A DNA stretch of 64,000 bases, taken from assembly GCF_028622875.1 (NCBI RefSeq), contig NZ_CP117709.1:5893001-5957000 (forward strand), read 5' to 3'. The notes under the pieces were generated by a model. That model searched no databases and had not been told where the DNA came from. It was given only the letters and a program-made list of their open reading frames with translations. The position numbers and the translations under genes were made by a program. Within the stretch, counting starts at the first letter, position 1; each line of letters opens with the position of its first letter. Origin of the DNA: Streptomyces sp. MMBL 11-1 (GTDB taxonomy: Bacteria; Actinomycetota; Actinomycetes; Streptomycetales; Streptomycetaceae). Below, piece by piece: positions 55,036 to 63,330 of the stretch.

Positions 55036-56046
55036 CTACCGCCAGTTCACCCACCAGGCGGCCACGCCGCCGAGGACGATCAGCCCGCACATCACCGTGT
55101 TGCTCCGCCGGTAGTCCACCAGGAGCGCGGTGAACTCGCGGAGCGTCGCGTTGGGCCAGAAGTACGCGGCCGTCGGCGAGCCCACCACCTGTCCCCGGAT
55201 GCGGACCCGCCGGGCGGTGAGAGCGGCGCGGAAGGCGTGGTAGTTGTTCGTGACGACGACGCACCGGTAGCCGGGCTTGGCCTTTTCCATGATCGCCTTG
55301 CTGAACCGCAGGTTCTCCTCGGTGTTCGTCGACCGGTCCTCCCGCTCGATGAGGTGTGCCGGGAAGCCCTCGGCCACCAGGTGGTCGGCCATCGCGTGGG
55401 ATTCCGGCAGGTCCTCGTCGGGCCCGCGCCCGCCCGACGTGATGAGCACGGGGGACCCGCCGCGCCGGGAGAGCCGTGCGTGCACCTCCCGCCCGCGCTT
55501 CAGCCGGCTCGCCAGCAGCGGCGGCACGGTGGAGCCGCCGACGAGCCCCGAGCCCAGCACCACCACGAAGTCGGCCCTGCGGCGCACCCGCAGCCGCCCG
55601 TAGAGGAACGCGTAACAGACGAAGCACAGGAACAGGAACGAGAAGTAGAGCGCCAGCCCGCCGGCCGCAGTCGCCGCGCCGATCAGTATCGGTGTCCGCA
55701 GGGCGGCGGCGGTGGCGAGCAGGGCGACCACGGCGAGGATGGCCAGGGCGGCCCCCAGGGAGAGCAGATTCGACGGGCTCCTGCCCTCCTTGCGCAGCAT
55801 GCGTACACCGTTGAGGAAGAGAAAGCAGGTCAGCACCGCCACCGCCACGGCCCCCAGGCCCAGCAGCGACCACACCACGACGTGCGCGGAGACGGAGCCG
55901 GAGTCGACCACCCGGTAGAGCAGGCCGGCCGCCGCACAGAGCACGGCGAGCCCCAGGAAGACGGCGTTGCTGAACTTGCGGCGCTCGCGCAGCACGCTCA
56001 CACAGAAGACGAGGAAGAGGAGCGCCGCCGGGGCGAAGACCACCAT
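55036..56046 (-). CDS. YdcF/DUF218-family membrane protein
   Basis: A 336-residue protein. Four to five membrane helices fill the first ~160 residues, followed by a cytoplasmic or periplasmic DUF218 (YdcF/SanA) domain: DFVVVLGSGLVGGSTVPPLL, PVLITSGGRGPDEDLPESHAM, STNTEENLRFSKAIM, VTNNYHAFRAALTARR, with a final helix. The family is linked in other bacteria to envelope integrity, but its activity is not settled. TAGTCT on the minus strand (56053-56058), six bases from the ATG, suggests a leaderless transcript. Confidence 0.9.
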   Translation of the reverse strand: MVVFAPAALLFLVFCVSVLRERRKFSNAVFLGLAVLCAAAGLLYRVVDSGSVSAHVVVWSLLGLGAVAVAVLTCFLFLNGVRMLRKEGRSPSNLLSLGAALAILAVVALLATAAALRTPILIGAATAAGGLALYFSFLFLCFVCYAFLYGRLRVRRRADFVVVLGSGLVGGSTVPPLLASRLKRGREVHARLSRRGGSPVLITSGGRGPDEDLPESHAMADHLVAEGFPAHLIEREDRSTNTEENLRFSKAIMEKAKPGYRCVVVTNNYHAFRAALTARRVRIRGQVVGSPTAAYFWPNATLREFTALLVDYRRSNTVMCGLIVLGGVAAWWVNWR

Positions 56047-56153
56047 GCGCCCAGACTAGGCAGCGCTCAGGGAGTGGTTGACGGCGAGGTGGGGGTGGGG
56101 TTGGAGGGGAGCCGGGGCGATCGGTGGCCGGACGCTGTGCCAGGCTCCGGCCC

Positions 56154-56693
56154 ATGAGATGGAGCTTCAAGCTGCACGGCTGCGCGGCGGCCGCGCTGAG
56201 CGCGGCCGCCCTGGTACTGGCCGCGCTCACCTGGCTGCCCGGCGCGCTGCCGTTGTTCGAGCCGGTCTGGCCGATGGTGGCGGTCTTCTGCCTGGCCCTC
56301 TTGCTGCTCCTGGCGGCTGTGGTACGCCACTTCGCGGCCGGCGCGGACCGGAGCGCGATGTGGCTCGCCTTTCGCTGCCTGCCCGGCAGGGTGCAGGCGG
56401 GGCTCGGGTTCCTGGCCCTGGCCGGTGCGGTCGTCGTCGGACTCGATGCGGCGGGGGGCCGGCGGTTGCAGGACGCGGAGGTGCGCGAGGGCCGGTACGT
56501 CGCCTACGACACGTCGGTGACCAGGGACCGGGCGGTCGAGCTGACGCGGGACGAGTACCTCGCCCTGCTGCCGGGCAGCCGGCGCTGGATGTTCGCGGTC
56601 GCGGGCCTCATGGCCACCGGGGCCGCCGCCGGCGTGCTGGCGGTGGGAGAGCTGCGCCGCGCGGACTCCGCCTCCCTCACGCGGGTGCCGTGA
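56154..56693 (+). CDS. Small three-helix membrane protein
   Basis: A 179-residue protein with hydrophobic segments at ~8-30, ~40-60 and ~80-98 plus one near the C-terminus (WMFAVAGLMATGAAAGVLAV), and a short extracytoplasmic stretch with VREGRYVAYDTSVTRDRAVE. A CAGGCT box at 56141-56146 and the absence of a Shine-Dalgarno sequence point to a leaderless start at ATG 56154. It is divergent from the YdcF-like gene with 107 bp between. No family recognised. Confidence 0.75.
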   Translation: MRWSFKLHGCAAAALSAAALVLAALTWLPGALPLFEPVWPMVAVFCLALLLLLAAVVRHFAAGADRSAMWLAFRCLPGRVQAGLGFLALAGAVVVGLDAAGGRRLQDAEVREGRYVAYDTSVTRDRAVELTRDEYLALLPGSRRWMFAVAGLMATGAAAGVLAVGELRRADSASLTRVP

Positions 56694-56754
56694 TGGAGAC
56701 GGTGATCCTCGATCGGGGCGTGCCCTTTGCGGGGGTCGAGCCGTTGAACCCGGC

Positions 56755-56988
56755 ATGAAGAAGCGAAGCGTACTCGCCGCCGTCACCCTCGCCACCGGAG
56801 CGGTCATCGCCGCCATCTCCCCGCCCCCGGGAGGCGGGGACACCGCGCACGCCGCCGAGCCGCCCGTCAGCCTGGGCGCGCTGGACAACGTCGGCGAGCT
56901 CGGGACGTTGGTCGACGGCGCGGCGGGGGCCACCACCTCCACCGCCGGCACGGTCACCAGCACCGTGGAAGGCGCCCAGCTCAGCTGA
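56755..56988 (+). CDS. Small secreted protein
   Basis: A 77-residue precursor. A basic start and hydrophobic core (KKRSVLAAVTLATGAVIAAI) lead to an AHA-AEP cleavage site, leaving a mature peptide of about 44 residues rich in Gly, Val and Thr (LGALDNVGELGTLVDGAAGA). There are no cysteines. Such short exported proteins are common in Streptomyces and have unknown roles. Expression is supported by the strong U-run terminator immediately after the stop. Confidence 0.75.
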   Translation: MKKRSVLAAVTLATGAVIAAISPPPGGGDTAHAAEPPVSLGALDNVGELGTLVDGAAGATTSTAGTVTSTVEGAQLS

Positions 56989-57001
56989 GTGGGCCGGGGA
57001 C

Positions 57002-57041
57002 GGGGGTGGGGGCGACCGAGGGGTCGCCCCCACCCCCTTTT
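57002..57041 (+). terminator. Strong terminator with U-run
   Basis: A 16-bp perfect stem (57002-57017 with 57022-57037), a 4-nt loop and TTTT. Two 22-bp copies of GGCCCGGCCATCCGxCAGGC follow at 57065 and 57090. Confidence 0.9.
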
Positions 57042-57147
57042 CTGTTCCCGGCGCCCGGCCGAGGGGCCCGGCCATCCGCCAGGCCCTCTGGCCCGGCCAT
57101 CCGTCAGGCCCGACGGGCCCGCCCGACCGCGCGGCCCCCGGTCGGAC

Positions 57148-57735
57148 TCAGTGGCCCGGCGTGCCGACCCCGTAGGACCTGACGAGGCGGGCCAACTGGC
57201 GGCCCGCAGCCAGAAGGGGCTCCTCGCTCCGGTTGACCTGGGCGGTGACCTCGGCGCCCTCCATGGCGCTGATGGCTGTGGTCGCCAGCTCGCGCGCTGC
57301 CTCCGCCGGGAATCCGCAGCCCAGCAACTTGTCCCGGACGAGCCGCTCCCAGCCGTTCAGCGCGTCGGCGCAGGCCTGCTGGAGCTCCGAGTCGGTCCCG
57401 AGCGTCTCCAGGGCCGCAGCCGTCACCGGGCAGCCGTCGATCCAGCCCGACTCCTTGAGTCCGGCGGCCAGCTGGCGGGCACAGGAGAGCACCGCCTCCG
57501 CCGGGTCGGTCTCGCTGTCCAGGGCTTCCTTCAGGAGTGTCGCGAACTCCTGCGCGCTGTACCGGATCGCGGCGACCGCGACGGCCTCCTTGCCGCCCGG
57601 GAAGAAGTGGTAGATCGACCCGAGCGTGGCCTGCGACTCCGCGGCGATCTGCTTGATGCCGGTGCCGACATAGCCCTGCCGCTGGAGAAGGCGCGCGGTC
57701 GCCACGACGATCCGGTCCCGGGTGCTGGTCTGCAT
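57148..57735 (-). CDS. TetR-family regulator (LmrA/YxaF type)
   Basis: A 195-residue regulator: TetR helix-turn-helix (TARLLQRQGYVGTGIKQIAA, TLGSIYHFFPGGKEAVAV) and a C-terminal domain of the LmrA/YxaF kind (SCARQLAAGLKESGWIDGCP, CADALNGWERLVRDKL). TACAGT on the minus strand (57742-57747) is placed as the -10 of a leaderless transcript. Two operator-like palindromes lie between this gene and the divergent oxidoreductase, so it probably represses both. Confidence 0.9.
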   Translation of the reverse strand: MQTSTRDRIVVATARLLQRQGYVGTGIKQIAAESQATLGSIYHFFPGGKEAVAVAAIRYSAQEFATLLKEALDSETDPAEAVLSCARQLAAGLKESGWIDGCPVTAAALETLGTDSELQQACADALNGWERLVRDKLLGCGFPAEAARELATTAISAMEGAEVTAQVNRSEEPLLAAGRQLARLVRSYGVGTPGH

Positions 57736-57759
57736 GCCGCCACTGTAGCGGGCAGTGGG

Positions 57760-57823
57760 TAGAGCGTTCGTTCTAGAGCTGTGCTAGCTTTCCGGCATGC
57801 TCTAAATAGATCGATCGTTTTAG
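57760..57823. promoter_or_regulatory. Two TetR operator candidates between regulator and oxidoreductase genes
   Basis: Site 1 (57760-57775) reads TAGAGCGTTCGTTCTA, symmetric except one pair. Site 2 (57802-57823) begins CTAAATAGATCG and ends ATCGTTTTAG, matching its own reverse complement at 18 of 22 positions. Site 1 lies just behind the regulator's -10; TAGCTT at 57785-57790 may serve the oxidoreductase. Confidence 0.6.
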
Positions 57824-57874
57824 TCGGGGCGAGCGATCTGGCTCTCCGTCCTGACCGACCTGTTGGAGGTAGGC

Positions 57875-58825
57875 ATGAACAGCGCACAGAACTCGGTCAC
57901 GGTCATCGGACTGGGCCCCATGGGCCGGGCCATGGCCACGGCCCTGCTCGACCGCGGATACGCGATCACCGTCTGGAACCGCACCGCTTCCCGCGCGGAC
58001 GACCTGGTGGCCCGGGGAGCCGTCCTCGCGCAGAGCCCCGCCGACGCCGTCGCGGCGAACGAGGTGGTCATCATCAGCCTCACGGACCACGCGGCGGTCC
58101 AGGCTGTACTGGAGCCCGCCGCACGGGCCCTGGGCGGCCGGGTCCTGCTCAACCTCACCTCCGCCACGCCCGGGGAGGCCCGCGCCGGAGCCCGCTGGGC
58201 GGCCGGGCACGGTGCCGTGCAGCTCACCGGCGGCGTCAGCTCGTCGCCCTCGGGGATCGGGCAGCCCGATTCGTACACCTTCTACAGCGGGCCGCGCGAG
58301 GCGTTCGACCGGCACCGGCCGGTGCTCGAAGCGCTGACCGGCCGGGTCGACCACCAGGGCGAGGACCCGGGGCTCGCCGCGCTCCACTACCAGATCGGCA
58401 TGGTCATGTTCTGGACCTCGCTGTTGAGCTACTGGCAGGCGATCGCCCTTGCCCGCGCCAACGGCCTGACGGCGGCCGACATCCTGCCAGGCGCCGCCGA
58501 AACGGCGAACTCGCTCTCGGAGACCTTCGCCTTCTACACCGAGCGCATCGACGCCGGGATGCACCTGGGTGACGTGGACCGCCTGGCCATGGGACTGGCA
58601 AGCGCCGAGCACGTACTGCACACCAACGCCGACGCGGGCGTCGACACGGTCCTCCCGGCCGCCGTCGTCGACCTGTTCCGCCGGGGCGTGGAGGCGGGGC
58701 GGGGCGCGGACAGCTGCTCTGCTCTGGTGGAGCTGATGGCGAAGCCCGGGAAGCAGCCGTTCGCCGGCCCGACCGATCCGGGCACGGACGGTCGGGTCCG
58801 GCAGGATGGCCCCTTCCTACGGTGA
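57875..58825 (+). CDS. NAD(P)-dependent imine reductase-like oxidoreductase
   Basis: A 316-residue protein of the beta-hydroxyacid dehydrogenase superfamily: VTVIGLGPMGRAMATALLDR for the dinucleotide and WNRTASRADDLVARGA for NADP choice. The all-alpha second domain has YQIGMVMFWTSLLSYWQAIA and GMHLGDVDRLAMGLAS. The sequence GGVSSSPSGIGQPDS in place of the usual catalytic GGxxxG/K region, and the second-domain pattern, resemble imine reductases. The native substrate is unknown. GGAGGT is five bases before ATG 57875. Divergent TetR gene and operators suggest inducible expression. Confidence 0.88.
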   Translation: MNSAQNSVTVIGLGPMGRAMATALLDRGYAITVWNRTASRADDLVARGAVLAQSPADAVAANEVVIISLTDHAAVQAVLEPAARALGGRVLLNLTSATPGEARAGARWAAGHGAVQLTGGVSSSPSGIGQPDSYTFYSGPREAFDRHRPVLEALTGRVDHQGEDPGLAALHYQIGMVMFWTSLLSYWQAIALARANGLTAADILPGAAETANSLSETFAFYTERIDAGMHLGDVDRLAMGLASAEHVLHTNADAGVDTVLPAAVVDLFRRGVEAGRGADSCSALVELMAKPGKQPFAGPTDPGTDGRVRQDGPFLR

Positions 58826-58849
58826 ACGAGCAAGGGAAGGAGTCAGCGG

Positions 58850-59722
58850 TTGCTGGAACGGCTGAACGACGCGATGGAGCACGTCGAGGCGCATCTCGGT
58901 GAGCGCATCGAGGTGGCGGAGCTCGCGCGCATCGCGATGACGTCGGAGTACCACTTCCGCCGGATGTTCTCCGCGCTCGCGGGCCTCCCGCTGTCGGAGT
59001 ACATCCGTCGCCGCCGCATGACGGTCGCGGGGGCCGAGGTGCTGGGCGCCCCCGACCGGACGCTGCTGGACGTGGCGGTGCGGTACGGCTACGACACGGG
59101 GGAGGGCTTCGCCCGCGCCTTCCGGGCCGTGCACGGCGTCGGCCCCGGCGAAGCCCGGCGTGGCGGCGGCGTTCTGCGGTCCCAGCAACGGCTGACCTTC
59201 CGACTCGTCGTCGAAGGGAGTAGTGACATGCGGTACAGGCTGGTGGAGAAGGACGCCTTCCAGGTGGTCGGAAGGAGGGCGCGGGTCCCCCTGATCCACG
59301 AGGGGCCGAATCCGGCCATCGCGCAGTTCATCCGGGGGATCGGCCGGGAGGAGCTGGACCGCATCGCGGCCCTCTCGGACCAGGACCCTGCCGGGATCGT
59401 CGGGGTGAGCGACCAGCTCGACCCGAGCCGCGCGGAGGGCACCGAACTCGACTACTACCACGGGGCGGTGACGAGCACGGAGGCTCCGGAGGACCTGGAC
59501 GTCCTCCCCGTGCCGGCGGGGAGCTGGGCGGTCTTCGAGAACGAGGGTGAGTTCCCGGCAGCCCTCCAGCACCTCTGGCGGGACGTCTTCACCCAGTGGT
59601 TCCCGTCGAACCCGTACGCCTCCCGGCCCGGCCCGGAGATCCTGCGGGTGCGGCTGACGGAGGAGGGGAAGCGGGCGGAGGCGGAGCTGTGGATCCCGGT
59701 GGAGCGCTCGGCCGGTTCGTGA
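58850..59722 (+). CDS. AraC-type regulator with GyrI-like effector domain
   Basis: A 290-residue protein with two helix-turn-helix motifs of the AraC/XylS kind at the N-terminus (IEVAELARIAMTSEYHFRRM, LLDVAVRYGYDTGEGFARAF) followed by a GyrI-like small-molecule domain (~125-285, YRLVEKDAFQVVGRR ... PAGSWAVFENEGEFPAALQ, ending AELWIPV). This order (DNA-binding first) is that of Rob/SoxS-like multidrug-sensing regulators such as TipA-like effectors. The TTG start has AAGGAG seven bases before it. No clear target gene adjoins. Confidence 0.9.
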   Translation: MLERLNDAMEHVEAHLGERIEVAELARIAMTSEYHFRRMFSALAGLPLSEYIRRRRMTVAGAEVLGAPDRTLLDVAVRYGYDTGEGFARAFRAVHGVGPGEARRGGGVLRSQQRLTFRLVVEGSSDMRYRLVEKDAFQVVGRRARVPLIHEGPNPAIAQFIRGIGREELDRIAALSDQDPAGIVGVSDQLDPSRAEGTELDYYHGAVTSTEAPEDLDVLPVPAGSWAVFENEGEFPAALQHLWRDVFTQWFPSNPYASRPGPEILRVRLTEEGKRAEAELWIPVERSAGS

Positions 59723-59916
59723 GCCGCTGGAACGAAATATGCGGCACGACAGAGGTTTACGGCCATGGGGCATATGCGACGCCTTAATGGTCCAGACCTA
59801 TTGTGCGGCGGGGCTCCGCTCGCTAGCTTTTCCCTGGCGGCGCGCGCTGATCGGCTCGGCTCTACCCATTCGCTGACGCACAGTCATGTGCGTCGACTGG
59901 AAACGGAGTTACCGAC

Positions 59917-60159
59917 ATGCGTCGACGTATCACCACCATCGCGGTCACTGCTGTGGCGGCGGCAGCGATGGCTCTCGGCACGGCCTCCACCGCCTCGGCG
60001 GTGGGCTCGGGCTACATGATCCGTGGCCACTACGAGTCGCAGGCGGCCTGCCAGGCCGCCGGGGCGGCCGGCGCCGCCAACCACATCTGGAGCCCTCTGT
60101 TCATCTGCAAGCCGTTCGCGGCCAAGCCGAGCGTCTACGAGCTGTGGGTGCGCTACTGA
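59917..60159 (+). CDS. Small secreted protein with two cysteines
   Basis: An 80-residue precursor with a clear signal peptide (ITTIAVTAVAAAAMALGTAS, then TASA) and a mature part of about 52 residues: GYMIRGHYESQAACQAAG, NHIWSPLFICKPF, ending YELWVRY. The two mature cysteines could form a disulfide. ACGGAG precedes the ATG. I recall similar Cys-pair small exported proteins in Streptomyces without known role. A U-run terminator follows. Confidence 0.75.
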   Translation: MRRRITTIAVTAVAAAAMALGTASTASAVGSGYMIRGHYESQAACQAAGAAGAANHIWSPLFICKPFAAKPSVYELWVRY

Positions 60160-60181
60160 TCCCGCCGCGCACAGACGGGAA

Positions 60182-60231
60182 CCGCCCCGCTTCCGGCCGC
60201 GTTGGCGGCCGGGGGCGGGGCGGGGCCTTTT
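60182..60231 (+). terminator. Terminator after the small secreted protein gene
   Basis: CCGCCCCGC..CCGGCCGC (60182-60200) pairs with GCGGCCGG.GGCGGGGCGG (60205-60223) with a small internal irregularity and a GTTG loop; TTTT follows at 60228-60231. Confidence 0.85.
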
Positions 60232-60247
60232 CGTGTACGGGGGTGGC

Positions 60248-60511
60248 TCAGACGGCCGCGCTGCCGTGGACGAAGGCGCTCCAGGCGGCGGGCTCGACGG
60301 TGAGGACGGGGCCGCCGGTCACCTTGGAGTCGCGGATGTGGACGGCGGCGGGGTGGGCGGCGACTTCGACGCAGGCTCCGCCGTCACCGTCGCTGTAGCT
60401 GGACTTGCGCCAGTGGTAGGCGACCTCAATGCAGGCACCCCCGTCGCCGTTGCTGTAGCTGGACTTGAACCAGTGGAGGGCTGTGGGGTCGGGGTGTGCT
60501 GCGCGGGGCAT
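60248..60511 (-). CDS. DUF397 protein with duplicated motif
   Basis: An 87-residue protein made of two copies of the DUF397 core: WFKSSYSNGDGGACIEVA then WRKSSYSDGDGGACVEVA, followed by the usual end (VHIRDSKVTGGPVLTVEPAAWSAFV). Normal members are about 60-70 residues with a single core. Its start lies inside the 3' end of the upstream regulator gene. DUF397 proteins pair with DUF5753 helix-turn-helix proteins (WhiJ-like or Scr1/Scr2 systems) and appear to antagonise them. Confidence 0.9.
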   Translation of the reverse strand: MPRAAHPDPTALHWFKSSYSNGDGGACIEVAYHWRKSSYSDGDGGACVEVAAHPAAVHIRDSKVTGGPVLTVEPAAWSAFVHGSAAV

Positions 60512-61347
60512 GTCTCTCCAAGCAGTGCGTCAAGCAGTGCGTCCAGTAGTCGGGTGCTCTCCGCGACGGTGAGCGCCTGGGAACGCAGCATCCCATACCT
60601 CTGCATAAGTGCGCTGACGTCGGAGGGTTCGTCGTACAGCTCGCCGCGCAACTGGCCGTCGACGTAGGCGAGCCCGTCGTGGTCAGGCGTCTCCAGCAGG
60701 ATGAGCGGCCCCGAGAGCCCGGCGTGCCGAGGGGTGTCGCGCGGCATGATCTGGATGGTAACGAATGGCAGGTCCATGCAGCGCCGCAGGTGGAGAAGCT
60801 GCTCACGCATCACTTCGGGGTCGCCCAGCTGGGAGTGCAGGATGCTCTCCTCCAGAATGAAGTGGAGGAGCGGACGGGGTTTGCGCTCCAGGATCTTCTG
60901 GCGGTCGAGACGGTCCGCCACCCGCTTCTCGATCTCCTCCTCTTCGAGTGGCGGGTAGTTGCAGCCGAAGACGAAGCGCGCGTACGACTCCGTCTGGAGC
61001 AGTCCCGGAACGAGCTGGGACTCGTACCAGAGCAGGCTCACCGCATTCTGCTCGTACTGCACGAAGTCCTTCACCAGCGCCTGGTAGCGCTCCTTCCGCG
61101 GGATCTTCTCCACCGCGACACGCAAGACGCCCTTGGTATCCAATAGTTCGTCGAGCTGAATGGCCAGGTCCGTCTGAAGCGCCCGCCTTCCCTGCTCGAT
61201 CGAGGCGATGGTGTCCTTGCCCACCCCCACCTGCTCGGCGAGGGCGGCCTGTGTCAGCCCGGCGAGTTTGCGGAAGTGGCGCAACTGCGCCCCGACCAGC
61301 TGCCATGAGGTAACTCGCCTGATGCCACTCTGCTTTCCCGGTTGCAT
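60319..61347 (-). CDS. Helix-turn-helix regulator with DUF5753 domain (WhiJ-like)
   Basis: A 342-residue frame. An N-terminal XRE-type helix-turn-helix (LRHFRKLAGLTQAALAEQVG, KDTIASIEQGRRALQ) is followed by DUF5753 (~95-270: VSLLWYESQLVPGLLQTESY, FILEESILHSQLGDPEVMRE, AYVDGQLRGELYDEP). After LLDALLDALLGE, where relatives stop, the frame continues 65 residues through the DUF397 gene as Pro/Ser/Thr-rich sequence. It probably represents loss of the usual stop. GGGGGAGAG precedes the ATG. Members of this family regulate development or act in toxin-antitoxin-like pairs with DUF397. Confidence 0.9.
   Translation of the reverse strand: MQPGKQSGIRRVTSWQLVGAQLRHFRKLAGLTQAALAEQVGVGKDTIASIEQGRRALQTDLAIQLDELLDTKGVLRVAVEKIPRKERYQALVKDFVQYEQNAVSLLWYESQLVPGLLQTESYARFVFGCNYPPLEEEEIEKRVADRLDRQKILERKPRPLLHFILEESILHSQLGDPEVMREQLLHLRRCMDLPFVTIQIMPRDTPRHAGLSGPLILLETPDHDGLAYVDGQLRGELYDEPSDVSALMQRYGMLRSQALTVAESTRLLDALLDALLGETCPAQHTPTPQPSTGSSPATATATGVPALRSPTTGASPATATVTAEPASKSPPTPPPSTSATPR
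60361..60478 (-). repeat. In-frame 60-bp duplication within the DUF397 gene
   Basis: Bases 60361-60418 align to 60421-60478 with a 60-bp (20-codon) period and mostly silent or conservative differences. This is the DNA basis of the doubled DUF397 core. Confidence 0.9.
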
Positions 61348-61460
61348 GACCTGGCTCTCCCCCTTCTCGTCCCGCTGTCAACCCGTCAGAACCCGTACAA
61401 AAGCGTTTGTACGTCTCTGAGCTCTGCTGAAGCCTAGTTACTCCGTGTGAGCGTGGAAGC

Positions 61461-61874
61461 ATGAACGAGACAACTCAACTCCCCTACTTCCGCGCCGCCT
61501 TCTACTGCCGTGAGCGCAGGTCGATCCCGGTCGTACGCAAGTTCGCCCGCAAGGCGCTGGTCGAGTGGGAGTGCGAGAAGCGCATGGACGATGTGCTGCT
61601 CTGCGTAACCGAGCTGGCGACCAACGCCCTGCGTCACGGCGTCCCGCCGGGGCGCGGCTTCAAGGTCCACATCTACCTGGAACGGATCGAGAACGCGCTC
61701 CGCGTCGAGCTGCACGACAGCGGCGACGGCGAGGTGTGCCCGGCGGACGAGCTGCCGGGGGCCGAGGACGAGGGCGGGCGCGGGCTGCTGCTGGTCGCGG
61801 CGGTCGCGGACAAATGGGGGGTGGGGGAGCGGAACCCCGGCAAGATCGTGTGGTGCGAGTTCGATCTCTCCTGA
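61461..61874 (+). CDS. ATP-binding anti-sigma-like protein (AbaA-like)
   Basis: A 137-residue HATPase_c protein of the SpoIIAB/RsbW type: RRSIPVVRKFARKALVEW, the N-box in VTELATNALRHGVPPGRGF, a G1-like DSGDG and G2-like EGGRGLLLVAAVADKWG. Such proteins in Streptomyces may act as anti-sigma kinases. It is divergent from the DUF5753 regulator with 113 bp between, completing the WhiJ-type trio (helix-turn-helix, DUF397, ATPase) known from developmental loci. Partner sigma factor unknown. Confidence 0.88.
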   Translation: MNETTQLPYFRAAFYCRERRSIPVVRKFARKALVEWECEKRMDDVLLCVTELATNALRHGVPPGRGFKVHIYLERIENALRVELHDSGDGEVCPADELPGAEDEGGRGLLLVAAVADKWGVGERNPGKIVWCEFDLS

Positions 61875-61950
61875 CTTGCTGATTCGGCAAGGTCGCTTGT
61901 CGTTTCGGCCTCATTGCGCGCACCATTTCCATCGACCGGAGGTGATCCGC

Positions 61951-62934
61951 ATGGAGAGCAGGAGTGACGACATGAAGCAGCAGCGGTACGACGCGGTGAT
62001 CGTGGGCGGCGGGGCGGCCGGCCTGAGCGGGGCGCTGGCCCTGGCGCGGGCCCGGCGTTCGGTCCTGGTGATCGACGCGGGCGAGCCCCGTAACGCGCCC
62101 GCGTCCCATGTGCACAACTACCTGGGCCGCGAGTCGACCCCGCCCGGCGAGCTGCTGGCCATCGGCCGGGGCGAGGCCGCCGGGTACGGGGCGGAGATCG
62201 TCGAGGGCCGGGTGGCCTCGGCCGAGCGGCTGCCGGGGGAGCAGGGCTTCCGGGTGGTCACGGAGGACGGCCGGAGCGTCGAGGCGCGCAGGCTGCTGGT
62301 GACGACGGGGCTCGTCGACGAGCTGCCGCCCGTGCCCGGTCTGGCGGAGCGCTGGGGGCGCGAGGTGCTGCACTGCCCGTACTGCCACGGCCACGAGGTG
62401 GCGGACCGCCCGATCGGTGTACTCGCCACCGGGCCCCTCGCCGTGCACCAGGCGCTGATGTGGCGGCAGTGGAGCCAGGACGTCACCCTCTTCCGCCACA
62501 CCGGCCCGGAGCCCTCGGACGAGGAGTACGAGCAGCTCGCCGCCAGGGGTGTGGCCGTGGTGGACGGCGAGGTGACGGGCCTGGAGGTCGCGGACGACCG
62601 GTTCACCGGCGTACGGCTGGCCGGCGGCCGGGTGATCCCGCGCGAGGCGCTGGTGGTCCAGGCGCGCTTCGTCGCACGTTCGGCCGTACTGGAGTCGCTG
62701 GGGCTGGTTCCGGTCGACCAGGAGATGGGCGGCGAGGTGATCGGCACGTACATCCCCACCGACCCGACCGGCGCGACGGAGGTCCCCGGAGTCTGGGCGG
62801 CGGGCAACGTCACCCGCCTCACCGAACAGGTCATCGGCGCCGCCGCGGCCGGCCTCATGGCGGCATCGGCGATCAACAGCGCTCTGATCACCGAGGACAC
62901 CAGTGACGCGGTGGAGGCGCGGCGGCGCGCCTGA
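61951..62934 (+). CDS. Thioredoxin reductase-like FAD/NAD(P) oxidoreductase
   Basis: A 327-residue flavoprotein: FAD motif YDAVIVGGGAAGLSGALALARA, a redox-type CPYC pair in VLHCPYCHGHEVADRP, a shortened NAD(P) region (IGVLATGPLAVHQALMW) lacking the canonical GxGxxA, and the C-terminal GVWAAGNVT with Asp replaced by Asn. This is the pattern of low-molecular-weight TrxR-like proteins. It may reduce a disulfide partner or act as an oxidase. GGAGGTGAT before ATG 61951 is one of the strongest sites in the window; ATG 61972 is an alternative. Confidence 0.9.
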   Translation: MESRSDDMKQQRYDAVIVGGGAAGLSGALALARARRSVLVIDAGEPRNAPASHVHNYLGRESTPPGELLAIGRGEAAGYGAEIVEGRVASAERLPGEQGFRVVTEDGRSVEARRLLVTTGLVDELPPVPGLAERWGREVLHCPYCHGHEVADRPIGVLATGPLAVHQALMWRQWSQDVTLFRHTGPEPSDEEYEQLAARGVAVVDGEVTGLEVADDRFTGVRLAGGRVIPREALVVQARFVARSAVLESLGLVPVDQEMGGEVIGTYIPTDPTGATEVPGVWAAGNVTRLTEQVIGAAAAGLMAASAINSALITEDTSDAVEARRRA

Positions 62935-62982
62935 GCGGGCGCGGCTGCGAGGACGGGACGCCGTGGCGCGGGCGGGGCGCGG

Positions 62983-63153
62983 TTACGGGAACACGGCCCC
63001 GAGGAGGTCCCGCGCCCACCCGAAGAACGCATGCGCCAGCACCGCCAGCAGCACCAGAATCCCGAGGATCACGACGGTGCCCCAGGAGCAGCTGCCCCCG
63101 GGCCCCGTCGAGGGCTCGTCCCGCCCGCCCAGCTCCGCATCGAACAGATCCAT
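62983..63153 (-). CDS. 56-residue single-helix membrane protein
   Basis: A short minus-strand frame: MDLFDAELGGRDEPSTGPGG, then a membrane helix (WGTVVILGILVLLAVLA) and a short HAFFGWARDLLGAVFP end. The clean hydrophobic helix flanked by polar ends and the normal codon bias support a real small membrane protein. The ribosome binding site is weak and I know no family. It converges on the flavoprotein gene. Confidence 0.5.
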   Translation of the reverse strand: MDLFDAELGGRDEPSTGPGGSCSWGTVVILGILVLLAVLAHAFFGWARDLLGAVFP

Positions 63154-63330
63154 GACACGTACCCGCCCCGCCCCGTCACCATCACCCGAGACCGGGTGAC
63201 CCGAGCCCCCCGGCTCCGTGGGGTGCAGCCTCGCACGGTCCGGACGGGCCCGTGGAGCCGGCGCCGTACTCAGGGAGAGGGGCGAACGTACTCAGTCCGT
63301 CGGCTCGGCCTTCCCGGTGCGGGAGGCCGG

